Source: Gnetum montanum
Lineage: Eukaryota; Streptophyta; Gnetopsida; Gnetales; Gnetaceae
DNA length: 64,000 bases
Direction of reading: 5' to 3'
NCBI GenBank assembly: GCA_015680685.1
Contig: MNCI01011056.1
Location: 318,246-382,245 of the forward strand
Shown: in pieces, positions 1-11,769 of the stretch
How the letters are laid out: every line of letters starts with the position of its first letter
Position numbering within the stretch: position 1 is the first letter of the stretch
Position numbers and translations under genes: made by a program
Notes under the pieces: model-generated
Seen by the model: only the letters and a program-made list of their open reading frames with translations
What the model was told of the DNA's origin: nothing
Databases searched by the model: none

Positions 1-1407
1 GTGAGGTTGGCCCAAGTCCTATTTCCTAGATTAATGCTTATTGCAACCTTCCATTTTTCCATAGCTATCCATCTAAGTGGTCCTAGAGAAAAGGTGGCGG
101 TGGTGGTCTCATCGACAGGTAGGGTCATTTTCCTTTTAGGAGATTCATTGACCATCACCTATTGCATGAACTTTTCATAAGCTATAGAGGCACCAATGAC
201 ATCAAGGAATAGCTTATGGGTATGCAACTCAACAGTTGCATCCCGATATTGTTTACAATAGGTGGAATGTTCCATTTTATACATGTGCTTATTATTCTTT
301 TGTGCCTATCCCCATTCATAAACCTTTGCACTATAATCCTTTCAGTCTTGGTTCTTCTAGGCTAGAAGGTCCATTTGCATGAACTGTTCAATAATCTCAC
401 GAGTGGCCTCATTTTTACTTCGTATGGTTTCCAATATCTTGCATAGTCAATAATGGTCATATGGCAACTACCATTGCAAGTGTCCCAACCCAATATAAAT
501 TCATTCATAGATTGGAGATCCCCTATCTCAGTGGTTAGGTTGGCCTTCTCCTTCTCAAGTTTCTGAACCCACTTCCAGAGATCCTCATTTTCATGCCTAC
601 AGTCTCATAAGGAGCATACTGAGTACAACACACATTTACTTGCTTCATCATATATCTGACAATGTACCTCAAGTACCTTTGGTGGAAGTTTAGGCACAAC
701 ATCAACCTCAATGGTTTACTTAGTATCCCACTTAAGATGAAAGGCTACCAACCATACATGGGAGAGCATTAGTCAATAGTGACATAGCAAAATTGCAACA
801 TTGTAGAGAGCTTAGCATAGCAATTTTAACATACCAATCTCCAAATTCATCTACCTTAGGCGATCAATCATGTCATTGAACACCCCCTCCATAAAAGTAA
901 ATTTGTCAGGGGTCTCAATCTAGGGTTAGAGAAGGATTGAAGAAGAAGGGGTAGGGGCATCAACAATGGTGTTTTCTGCACAATAAAACATGTTAGCCAT
1001 GGTGGAGAGGACAACAAAAAAGCTGATGAATAATGTAAATGATAGTGTTAAGCTCCTACCCAGCAAACCCTCAAGGGTGATAGCAAGGGGGTCACCCATC
1101 GACACACTGTCAAACAAGCAATCAAACTCACTAGCACCAAATTGAAGCCCCTATCTTTCTAGCTAACCCAAAAGTATGGCAGCATCCTCAACGCTCATGT
1201 GCCCCTTGGGTACTGAACCGCATTCACCAAAAAGGTCAATGATGGGGGTCTCTTCCTCTACAGTAGGGACCACTTCTTCTATGGCTGAGGCCTCTTCATC
1301 CTCTTTAGCAAGCACCCCTATTCCAAGGGCTAGAGCCTCTTCCTCTTCTTATTCTTCTTCTACTGATAAAACATAATTGCAATAAGCTGGGTACTCCAAC
1401 TTGAAAT

Positions 1408-1458
1408 AGGTGCTATGCTGTGCGACGCTACCTAGCGTAGCACAACATAGCAAGTGCT
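1408..1458. repeat. Palindromic GCTA/TAGC-rich motif in a gene X intron
   Basis: The arms GCTATGCTGTGCGACGCTA and TAGCGTAGCACAACATAGC face each other with a very short loop. The motif lies just inside the intron whose donor is at 1487. The equivalent intron of the TatR copy has the related palindrome at 49755-49798, so the position is conserved. Confidence 0.7.
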
Positions 1459-1790
1459 ACACTAACAAAATAGCCAAGCACACTTACCAACTGGGGGCTA
1501 CACTCTACGAACTTTGATTCACAACTTTCTTCCCCTCTCTTCATTCATACAGGGAGGCTCTTCTGTAGGATGAGACTTCTTATGTTTCATCCTAGCCTTC
1601 ACTATTTCTACAATGAGGTTTTCCCCCCTTAACACATTGCCTATGTTAATGGGAGGTGCCTCTCTCACACTGGCCTAGGAACAAAAGGGTCATGCCACAT
1701 GATCCCTCATCGTTATTGAGAGTGATTCTCCAATAGCTTTTGGGGGGTCTTAGGACTGGGTGGTTCGGAAAACATGGTAAATCCATGGCT

Positions 1791-4160
1791 TAGATATCTG
1801 GTTATGATTTTGCTATACCCAGGAACCATTTTCAAAAACTAATAGGAATTATGCAATCTATCATAATCAAGCTACAAAAAAGTTATAATACACATTGAAA
1901 TGAGATTCAAGGTTCTCACGAAGCTTGACCATCTCAGCATGTAAGCCTTTTGAAAGGTACCTAGCCCAATTGTAATGGTTTCCTTCCTCCATGACCTCCC
2001 TCATTATCCAAGCTTGCTCCACTCTAAGGATTTTTCCTTGGGGAGTAGCTTAGGAAAAGCATTAGCATGGAATACAAGGTAAATCGTTTAGGCCATCACT
2101 AGCATGACCTTATGGATGTAAATCCCCTTTTTGTCCTTGCTTGTCCCTAGCCATTCCTTGATATTCCCTTGATGGTTTTCATCTTTCCTAGATTTTTCTC
2201 CTATATGGAGACCATCAGAAGGAACACTGAAAAAATATACAAATAGTTGGTTCTTAATTTCAAATAGCACTGGCACATTGTGAACACGTGTGCAGAACTG
2301 GTTGGCCTTCTTAGAGAAGGAATCAACTAGGGAAAGCATTTCTATAGTTGGGAAACTTGTGTTTATATCCAAAAAAAAATCCATGAGCCCAACCCCCTAA
2401 TTGTTGTGAACAAGGAAGGATGGGGCCCCATTGCAAAGCCAATGCTGAGTCTCCTCCACCTCCTTGTACTTGAAGAAGAGGCTAGTATCGTCACGCCTAG
2501 AGGTGATCACTGTGACCTCTTGGGATTCCTTCGCTACTGCACCAGTTAGCAACAAACAAGAAAGTTAGTAAAGGAAAAATTAGATATTTGGTTATGATCC
2601 TACTTTACCAAAGCACCATTTTCAGGAACCACCAAAAATTTTACAAACCATCACAAGCAAGCTATGAAAAAGGCATAGTACACATTGGAATGAGAGTTAA
2701 GTTCTCACGAAGCTTGACCATCTCAGCATGTAAGCCTTTTGAAAGGTACCTGGACCAATTGTAACAGGTCCCTTCCTCCATGACCTCCCTCATTATCCAA
2801 GTCTACTACACTCCAAGGATGTTTCCTTAGGAGAGTAGCTTAAGGAAAGCATGGGCACAGAAGACAAGGTAAACTGTTTGGGTCACTGCTAGCTTGACCT
2901 TATGGATGTAAATCCCCTTTCAGTCCTTGTTTGTCCCTAGCCATCCCTCAATATCCCCTTGATGGTTTGCATCTTTTCTATATTTTTCTCCTATAGGGAT
3001 ACCATCATAAGGGACATAAAAAAGATCTGAAAATAGTTGATCATGAGTTTTGAACACCACCCGCACATTGTAAACACGTGTGCGGATTTGGTCAACCTTC
3101 TTGGAGAAGGAATCGGCTAGGGAAAGCATTTCTGTAGTTGGGACACTTGGGTTTATATCCAGAAATAAATCTATGAGCACAACTTCTTGAATGTTGTGAA
3201 CAAGGATGGCTGGGGCCCCATTGCAAAGGCAACATTGAGTCTCCTCCACCTTCACATACTTGAAGAAGAGGTTACTATCGTCAAGCGTAGAGGTGATCAT
3301 TGTGACCTCTTGGGATTTCTTCACTACTGCACTGATTAGCAACAAACAAGAAAGTTAGCAAAGTTAAAATTAGATATTTGGTTACAATCTTGCTATAGCC
3401 AAGCACCATTTTCATGAACCACCAAGAATTTTGCATACCGTCATAAGCAAGCTATGAAAAAGGCATAGTACACATTGGAACGAGAGTTAAGGTTCTCACT
3501 AAGCTTGACCATCTCAGCATGTAAGCCTTTTGAAAGGTACCTGGACCAATTGTAAAAGGTCCCTTCCTCCATGACCTCCCTCATTATCCAAGCCTACTAC
3601 ACTCCAAGGATGTTTCCTTGGAAGAGTAGCTTATGGAAAGCATGGGCATGGAAGACAAGGTAAACTGTTTGGACCACCGCTAGCTTGATCTTATGGATGT
3701 AAATCCCATTTCAATCCTTGCTTGTCCCTAGCCATTCCTTAATATCCCCATGATGGTTTAAATATTTTCTAGATTTTTATCTTACAGGGAGACCATCAAA
3801 AGGGACATCAAAAATATTCGCAAATAGTTGGTTGTTAATTTTGAACACCACATGCACATTTTGAACACATGTGCAAAAGCGGTCAGCCTTCTCGAAGAAG
3901 GAATTGGCTAGGAAAAGCATTTTTATAGCAGGGACAATTAGGTATAAATCTAGAAACAAATCCATGAGCCCAACCTCTTAAATGTTATGAAAAAATATGG
4001 CTGGGGCTCCATTGCAGAGCCAACATTGAGTCTCCTCCACCTCCCTGTACTTGAAGATGAGGTTAGTATCGTCATGCCTAGAGGTGATCACTGTGACCTT
4101 TTGGGATTCCTTTGCTACTACACCAATTAGCAAGAAATAAGAAATTTAGAAAAGGTAAAA
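1791..4160 (-). repeat. Tandem triplication of a 790-bp unit carrying a gene X intron end and exon
   Basis: Three consecutive units (1791-2580, 2581-3370, 3371-4160) each begin with TAGATAT on the plus strand. The landmark AAGCTTGACCATCTCAGCAT recurs at 1921, 2710 and 3501, giving spacings of 789 and 791. Read on the minus strand, each unit contains a splice acceptor (ending GGTGCAG or GGTGTAG), an exon start (AKESQEV-like) and most of the long X exon with LFxVPxDGxP. The exon continues beyond the last unit only at the left edge, below 1791. The TatR copy has a single unit. The copies differ by scattered substitutions and small indels, so the triplication is not recent. Confidence 0.9.
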
Positions 4161-4329
4161 ATTTCATCATCACTTGAACACATAAGAAGAAATGCAAGGT
4201 TTAACATACTAGTCTTAAATGACATAGGAAATGATGGAAGTTTCACCAGAACGTCCTCAACGATAATTTGTCGACACAATGCCCATTCACTATCCAACCA
4301 GTTAACGTCTTTACATTTCCCATAGAATT

Positions 4330-6180
4330 TAGAGTACTTGGTTGGATAGGTTTTAAGGTCAAGTCCAAGTTATTCTATCATACTATCACACACATTCCTG
4401 GTAGAGGAGAACTCTTGTAGAGCCATTTGGGCCAACGCCAAAGTATCTGTGTTACCATGAAGACAACACTCATCGATATAAAATCAAGAAACATGCAAGA
4501 ATATAGTAAGAATTTTTGTCTAGTGTAACATGCTAAAATACCTTAACAAGAGTCACTCACTAGCATAGTAAATGCTTCCACGTGGGTTTTGAAAGAAGGT
4601 GCCCATGTGATGGTTAACATACAGTGTGTTGTACAAGTGGTAGCATTTGTATTTGGGCATGTCCCAAATCTAACTTAGGTGCCTCAATCCCCTGGGGCAT
4701 TAGTTTGAGCCTTTTACCTCTTCACCGCTGATCAACCCATCAACCATGAACTTCAAAATGCCTTGGTTTTCCCTGGGCAAGAACGTTTCTGTAAGCACAG
4801 TTTCTATCTCAACTGATAAGTGTGATCATAAAATCACACTAAAATGGTGAAGGAGGAACCCTAGGAAGTCTTGTGCACCCTCCTAGAACCAAATCACCTA
4901 CTGTCCTACCCATGCATGGGGTGGGGAGCATTGGCCATGGGTTTGATAAGGTAGCATAGGACTCCTACTACCTTAAGGACAATCAGATAGGGTTTCAACA
5001 TGACCCTGCATGACAAAACATCAAATGTTAGCATTGTATTCAAGTAATGACCACTAATGTAGTGTAGAATAACCCTCCACTTAAAAATTTTCGTTTGGCA
5101 TGAAACAACATGTCATAGATAAAATAAATTTTAACATTTGTATAGCGTAGTGTACCAGTTAAGCCCCACATAACGTAACATAGCAGGTGCACGCCATACT
5201 ATAACAATCATGCACTACATAGCATGACATAGCAGACATGCCTTGTATAGTGTAGTGTAACAATTACACTTTCGTACAAGTGTGACAACTATGCTATGTG
5301 CATTGTAGCAAGATGACTACACCCCATGCAGCGTAGCAATGGAACAAGTACAATAGACACAATGAAACAAGTAGCGTAACAATGGAACAAGAATTATAGT
5401 GTAGCAAATTTAGTAGCATGGCCAACTTAATAGCATAGAGACATCACAAGTTTAACAGTATAGCAATGTAACAGATTGATAGCATAATGGCCCAAGGGCT
5501 TGTCAATATAACAACATAGCGTAACAACAAAAAAATGTTAGTCTTAATAGTGTAGGTGAAAAAGAATTCACAGTGGCCCCGTTGTCCAACCCTACCCTAC
5601 CACATCAAATAGCTCATGCTACACTATGCCAAGCATGTTTCACGTTGTCCCAAAGACTTTGCAAACAAAAAAATGCTCTAAGTGTGGTATGCTATGACAA
5701 GTGTGCACTACGTCACCCAAAACCACCCAAACCCTTATGATAGCATAGTCACCATTCTTAACAGTGATGGCCAAGGCAGTACTACATGAAACCGTAGCTT
5801 GGCAACCATACGATCACTGCAGCCAGGTAGCGAAAACCACGGTGTAGTGGCCAAAATAGCAATAAAAAATAGTAATAATAGTTGCAAAAATAACTACAAT
5901 AATGGCAATGGTGATCTAACCCGATGCATCACATAATGGAAACAACGGTAGTGTAATGACTTACCAAGTAGATGGAACCTCTTACTACACCTCAACGTGC
6001 TCCTTGGATAGGCATCCTAGAGGATCCCTCTCTTCATTCACCTTGGCCAATCTCTAATGCTTGCGTTTGCCTTTGTGCACCATTACCTCGTTCACAAATC
6101 AATAGTACCAGCTGCTATGCTATTTCCATTACACTTTCTCTCTGTTTGATTTTGTTACACTCTGAGTGTGGGCTTTGAAA
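4330..6180 (-). other. 5' part of gene X: no clear exon, rich in TAGCATAG/GTGTAGC words
   Basis: This is transcription-upstream X sequence between the putative TATA box and the first recognisable exon. It is filled with degenerate copies of words such as AGCATAGC, GTAGCGTAAC and TAGTGTAGC, densest at 5120-5560. I could not define exons here. The plus-strand reading frame at 5972-6178 has no homologue I recognise. Confidence 0.4.
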
Positions 6181-6214
6181 ATGAAAATGACAAGTTCACC
6201 AAGGTGTAATCCCC

Positions 6215-6222
6215 TATTTATA
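6215..6222 (-). promoter_or_regulatory. TATA-like box for antisense gene X (TatL)
   Basis: On the minus strand the sequence reads CTATAAATAGGGG. A related AT-rich element followed by GACAAG lies at the same relative place in TatR on the other strand (46800-46806, TTAAATA). The location upstream of the X exons supports a promoter, but no transcript start can be seen from sequence alone. Confidence 0.45.
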
Positions 6223-6364
6223 GCTAACCTAGGAAAATACTTGTTACTTTCACGTTCTAGGTAACACAGGATACCTATGCAGTGTAGCACTATTGAAACA
6301 TAGTCCCACTATGGCGCAGCACTCATCGAAAACATCGTAAGTAGGCCCACCAAAATTTTTTCTC

Positions 6365-6850
6365 TGCATTTACAAATTTTAAACCTTATTATGGTCCGTA
6401 AAGACCTTAAACTAGCAATTTTAACCTACAATACGGCCATATGATGGTCCGTAAACACCTCAAACTGACAATTTTAACTTATAGTGTGGTCCCATTAATG
6501 GTCTGTCATGACCTTAAACTAGTAATTTTATCATTCATTTTTCATATGAAACCAAACCTTATATTATTACGGTCTTCAAAGACCTTAAACTAGCAATTCT
6601 AATTTGTAATGTAGCCCAGTGATCATCCGCCATGACCTTAAACTTGCAATTTTAGCATCTTAGATTAAAATTTACATTATTACAATCCACCGTGACCTTG
6701 AACTAGTAATTTTAGCACTCTCTCTACAATGTAGCCCAGTCATGATCTACCATGACCTTAAATTGGCAATTTTAGCATTCATTTTACATTTTAGAATAAA
6801 CTATTACATTATTGTGGTTCACTAAAACCTTAACTTGGTAATTATCTTAT
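6365..6850. repeat. Hairpin-unit array between gene X and RT (TatL)
   Basis: About eight degenerate units of roughly 60 bp are seen. Each contains a version of GGTCcgtaaaGACCTTAAACTAGCAATTTTA. The inner GGTC and GACC can pair around a six-base loop. The array ends about 100 bp before the pol reading frame. The equivalent array in TatR is at 46310-46690. Confidence 0.8.
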
Positions 6851-6989
6851 GTTACATTGTTGATTTACATATATTCATTGCATGTTGTTTCTTCAAACAA
6901 GTATCACTTGACTTGGTTTATTTTCTTGTTATGATAGGTCCACTTGAAAAAAATGGCTATGCATGATGATCTTTGTTTGCCTTTGACCT

Positions 6990-9900
6990 TGACAAGTCCC
7001 TAGGGTAGATTTACAAGATTCTTGAATCAAGAATTGGTAGACTTTGAATTATCCTCTCACAACACCATAGCATCCCTAGAAACATCCCTAGACTGGCCCG
7101 AACATCTAGTACAAGCCTTAGAATTAGAGGCTAGGGATTTGATTGAGGACCCTCTCACTAAAATACCCATAACTACCACCAGAGGTGAAGTAATAACCTT
7201 GAAAGTTAGCTCTCTATTACATCCATAGGAACATCGAGACATCTCAAAAGTTCTCCATGATAATATTAAATTATATACATGGTCATATGATGACATGTTA
7301 GGTCTGGACCCATGGCTCATACAACACAACATCATCTTAGATCTACATGTCAAGGTAGTCAAGAAAAAAGTTTGTAAAATCAAACTAAAGATTGCACTAG
7401 CTATACGTGGGGAAATCACCAAGCTTTATCAAGTTGGTTTCATCTGGGTGGTCGATTACTCAGAATGGATATCAAACATCATTTTAATTTCTAAGAAAAT
7501 GAGTGGTATATGAATTTGTATAGACTTTTGAGACTTGAACAAAGAAATTATTAAAGATGATTTCCCATTGTCAAGTCGATCAACTTATAGACACTATGGT
7601 TGGTCATGCCTTACTATCCTTCATCGATGGGTTCTTAGGCTATAACCAGATCCATATAAACCTAAATCATCAGTTTTCAAACACTTTCATGACCCCTTGG
7701 GGAACCTTTTGTTAAACGATGATGTCCTTTAGACTCAAAAATCCTGGAGCAACTTATCAATGAGCCATGACATATATTTTTAGTGACTACCTATTGGAGA
7801 GACTAAACGATTAGGTTGATGACATAGTAGTCAAGTCTAAGAAAGCTATCGATCATTTAACATAGTCCTCTAACATTTTCATAGGCATGACCTATGCCTC
7901 AACCCTAAGAAATGTGTTTTCGGAGTTAAAACCGGATGCATGCTAGGTTTCGTAGTATCAAAAATAGGAATATGAGTGGACCCTAATAAAGTGAGGGCTA
8001 TCATCAAATTAGCACTACCTACAAACCTTAAAGAGCTATGTGGGTTACAAGGCAAAGTATAGTTTATTAGGAGGTTTATCATGAAGTTGATGGAAAAGCT
8101 ACACCCCATGCAACACCTACTTAAAAAGAGGATCAACTTCAAGTGGACAGATCAATGTCAACAAGCCTTTGATAACCTAAAGAAATAACTTTTGCATCTC
8201 CCAAATATTTACCCACCACAGAGGGATAATCCTTTCTACATCTACTTTGCCACTTCAAACACATCTATTGCTACGTTTCTATGTCAAAAAAGAGATGATG
8301 AGTTTGAAATCCTAGTCTACTAGTTAAGCCATGCATTAATAGCTTACAAGGAAAAGTACAATGAGGCAGAAAATTATTGTCTCGCCCTAGTGTTTGTGCT
8401 AAAAAAGTGGAGACACTACCTATTTCACAGCAAGGTTAACATCATAACCAAGAGCAATATACTTCGGGATATCATAACCAACTTGTATGAGAGTAGTAGG
8501 ATAGCCTAATTGAAAGCTATAAATATGGAATTTTATTTACATTATGTAGCCCAATCATCAATAAAGGGTCAAGAAATAGCCACATAGCTCACAACATCAC
8601 CCATTGATGATCGGGCAATAAAAGAACCCAAATTCCTAGATGAACACATCAATAACCTAAATCCTATACCCTCTTATTTCGAAGCAACTTTACATTTTGA
8701 TAACACTTCAACTACACGAGGTGGAAGCACCGTAGCAGTTATTACATTTCCCTCAAGGGAAAATTGACCCTTTGTATCTCACTTTATGTTCCTTTGTACA
8801 AATAACATAGCTAAGTATGAAGGAATCCTTAGGGACCTCTTAGCATCCCGAGAGCAAAAGATCCAACATTTGGTAGTCAAGGACGATTCGCAATTAGTTT
8901 TCAACCAGATCACTGAAGTCTATGCTTGCAAGGATTCACATTTGCAACCTTATTGTGATCTAGCTAAGAGTTTACTAAAATAGTTTACAACATTAGACGT
9001 TCAACATGTGCCTCATAATGAGAATACCGTAGTTGATGTGCTAGCCACGTTAGCATTGAATGTGCCATTGCACTTGTTTGCCACTTTGCCTAGTTCAATA
9101 ATAGAAAGCATAGATCCTATTACTTAAGTAGTACACCTTGAATCTCTAAGTACAATAGATATCCAAAAATGATATGCCAACATTAGAGCTTACCTTTAAC
9201 ATAGCAAACCCCCATACAACTTGACATATGCTCAAAAGGATACAATCTGAAAGCAAGCTCGATAGTATGTCCTCATAGGAGATAAGACCATATGCAAGCA
9301 CTCCTTTGATGGGATATTACTCACTTGTGTTGGTGGGGAAGAAGCACAAAAAATTGAAAACAAAGTTCATGAGGGATTATGTGGGGTACACATAGCCCCT
9401 AGGGTCATGGTAGCAAAAATCATATGCCTAGGGTACTACTAGCCTTGCATAGAATGAGATTGCCTTGCCAAAGTTAGGACGTGCGATGTATGTCAACACC
9501 ATGCAAATCTCATACATGTGTCACCCACTCAGCTACATCCTACATAGATCATGTGGTTATTCTAGTGTTGGTGACTAGACATCATAGGACACATCATGCC
9601 TAAGTCTTTCATAGGCCATAGCTTTATTATCACCGCAACTAAATACTTTACAAAGTGGGTGGAGGCTATTTTGCTGAGAAAGACTACATCTCAATAGGTT
9701 TGCCACTTCATCTTGGATAACATAGTAACAAGGTTTAGTCTTCCCATGACTATTGTGATAGACAATGGGCCATAATTTAGTAGTGTGGAAAGCAAAACCT
9801 TTTAGCATCCAGCAATCATTTTCATTGCCATACTACCCACAAACAAACAATCAAGTAGAGGCAACAAATAAAGCCATTATCAACCTTCTCAAAAGGATGC

Positions 9901-10400
9901 TCAGTAGTAGTAATAGGAAATGGCATGAGCAAATACTCTATGTGTTGTGGGCTTACCATATGACATGTCGAATTGCTATAGGTAAGACTCCATACAATTT
10001 CGTTTATAGATCTAACGCAGTGTTAACTCTTGAATTGTAGGTTCCATCACTTTGGATGATCCTCTCAAGCATAGTAGATGAGGCTCAAAACATTGAGTCA
10101 AGGATCATTGAACTTAACTCCATAGAGGAGGAGCATACCCGAACACTTGAACACATCAAATAGTACTAGGATAAACAATGGCAAAAGCACCACTACAATT
10201 TACACCAATGGCTGATTAAGAAGGGGGACCTAGTCCTCAAGGTTGTTTGTGAACATGTAAACAAATTTCCATCCAATTGGGAAGGCCCTTTTTTAGTCAT
10301 GAAATACTATGAGAATGGGGCCTTCAAAATGGCAGATATGGATGGCAACGAGTTCACAAATCTTGTCAAAAACTTATATCCCAAGCCATACTATGTCTAA
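6990..10400 (+). pseudogene. Tat-lineage Ty3/gypsy pol (RT, RNase H, second RNase H, integrase), TatL
   Basis: The region reads as a decayed polyprotein with many stops. In order it shows the RT N-terminal region (TWSYDDMLGLDP near 7280, typical of Tat pol) and RT, where the catalytic YVDD has lost its Tyr to a stop and reads *VDDIVVKS near 7810. These are followed by the first RNase H (about 8200-8600) and a second, archaeal-type RNase H (about 8690-9060, LHFDNTSTTRGG, KYEGILRDLLA). The integrase (about 9290-10100) has YFTKWVEA, VIDNGP and NQVEATNKAIINL. The frame ends with KPYYV and a stop at 10398-10400. The dual RNase H places it in the Tat group. It aligns throughout with the minus-strand pol at 42699-45950. 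The element cannot encode functional enzymes. Confidence 0.88.
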
Positions 10401-10419
10401 CGCAAAGGATCACATTAGG

Positions 10420-10740
10420 TACAGAGCAAGATAATACCATTGTCTGCTATGACATTAAACTAACAAAAAACATCTGCTATGATGTAAAACTAGCACAGAT
10501 AGTCTACTATGACTATAAACTATCATAGCATGTCCTTGGGCTATGACGTAAAACATGCACCCATAGCATGGCCAGCTATGACCTTAAACTGGTCATCCAC
10601 CATTTGCTACAACATTGAACTAGCACAATGGTCTACAAGGACCTTAGCCTAGTACATCATGGTCTAATGGGATCTTAAATTAGCACATCTGATGGTCTGC
10701 CAAGATCTTAAACTAGGTTCACAATGCAACACCCCCCAGC
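10420..10740. repeat. Hairpin-unit array downstream of integrase (TatL)
   Basis: About nine to ten units of roughly 30 bp are seen, such as CTGCTATGACATTAAACTA and GGTCTACAAGGACCTTAGCC. They share the ACCTTAAACTAGCAC core with the array before RT. The equivalent array in TatR lies at 42196-42690. Confidence 0.78.
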
Positions 10741-11738
10741 TCACATCCATGACCCTATGAACAAGTGAGTGTGCACACTTTCAAACTCCCTAGAAAACAT
10801 GGGGTAGGACATTGTAGTTCTTGAATACAGTTCATGATGCTAAGAAAAAATCCTCTAAAACACATGTAGTGTCATTTCTCTTAGCATCTTGCTGATCTTC
10901 TGGAGATGTTGTTTGACATCTTACTAAACTTCTAGAGCTACCGCAACCACAACCACTCATCCTAGCAGTAGCTCTTATTGTTGGTACCTACTGCTAGATT
11001 CATCCTAGTAGTAGCCCAACCACAAGGTTGCCATCCTTTAGCCCTCATCATCATCCAAGTTCAATAGGTCTTTAGTTGTTAGGCTTCCCACCTTGCAACT
11101 GGGCTACATGATGTTTGCCTTGGGTAAGGAATCCTAAGCACCTGCATCACTGCTACTCCTAGTCTCTTTTGTGCCACCATTTCTAGCCTGCTGTTACTAG
11201 GATTTGTGCTAGCCTTTCTACTTTCAACATTGCACACCTCAGCAAAAATAATCACTACTCCAACAGTGTCTAAAGCAAGTAGGACTTTGCTCTCATTTCA
11301 CTTCATGGTGATTTTTTTGGTTTTCTCTCTATTCTGTTTGTAGGATACAAGCCAAGATTTCATTCTTTAGAAATGCATTTTGCCACGAAAGCCAAGACAC
11401 TACATTGCTCCTAAGTATCCACTTCAATTAACCTTGCTAATTGAGAGTACATGACCTACTTCTCCTTTGTAGCCAGTTTAGCCTCCATTCCTTATATACT
11501 TCCAATTTTTCATATCCTCTCTACAAGCTTTTCCAATGTACAATGCCCTTCCACATGTCCAACTGTCAAGTCCATGATGGACGTAACAAAACTCACCCCA
11601 TGGAAAGCATCTCTAGGTAGGTCAAAACCCCACATGGATGTAACATAACTCATCTTGGGGAGAAAACACCTATCCTACAACAATAGGTTATTTTCAAGTG
11701 AAGGTAGGTGTACGGATAAGGAAAGGCACAAAAATGCA
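10741..11738. other. TatL 3' untranslated region, no gene seen
   Basis: No reading frame with recognisable similarity is present. The region contains short CTAGCAGTAGC-type words near 10960-11010. It lies between the post-integrase array and a purine-rich tract, so it is best read as the 3' non-coding part of TatL. Confidence 0.4.
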
Positions 11739-11768
11739 AAAAAAAAAAAAAAAGAGAGAAGAAAGCTA
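11739..11768 (+). other. Purine-rich tract, candidate polypurine tract of TatL
   Basis: A run of A residues followed by GAGAGAAGAAAG lies downstream of pol on the pol strand. An LTR element needs a polypurine tract just before its 3' LTR. The LTR start itself could not be fixed, so this is a candidate only. Confidence 0.35.
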
Positions 11769-11769
11769 A

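Larger units (their letters stand above)
1..6222 (-). pseudogene. Gene X, TatL copy: spliced gene antisense to pol, function unknown
   Basis: The gene runs leftwards from a TATA-like box near 6215 and leaves the window at position 1. It is recognised by exon-by-exon similarity to the copy at 46800-51673. An early exon at about 4200-4320 contains IIVEDVLVKLPSF (other copy: ITIEDVLVNLLPF). The main exon holds the motif LFxVPxDGxPIGEK. A glutamate-rich exon lies near 1200-1370. The motif DPLAITLEGLLGRSLT is at about 1040-1100 (other copy: DPPIITPEGLLGRSLT). The penultimate large exon lies at about 1-180. A GTAAGT donor lies at 1482-1487. In-frame stops are frequent, so this copy is dead. No known domain is recognised with confidence. 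The VPxDGxP block loosely recalls plant transposon-associated proteins, but that is only a pattern impression. The main exon is triplicated (see 1791-4160). Confidence 0.6.

Noticed and set aside
1176-1376. Ser-rich plus-strand frame
   Set aside because: It is the reverse of the Glu-rich exon of gene X, which is supported by its counterpart at 49850-50168. The minus-strand Ser-rich frame at 49814-50125 is rejected for the same reason.
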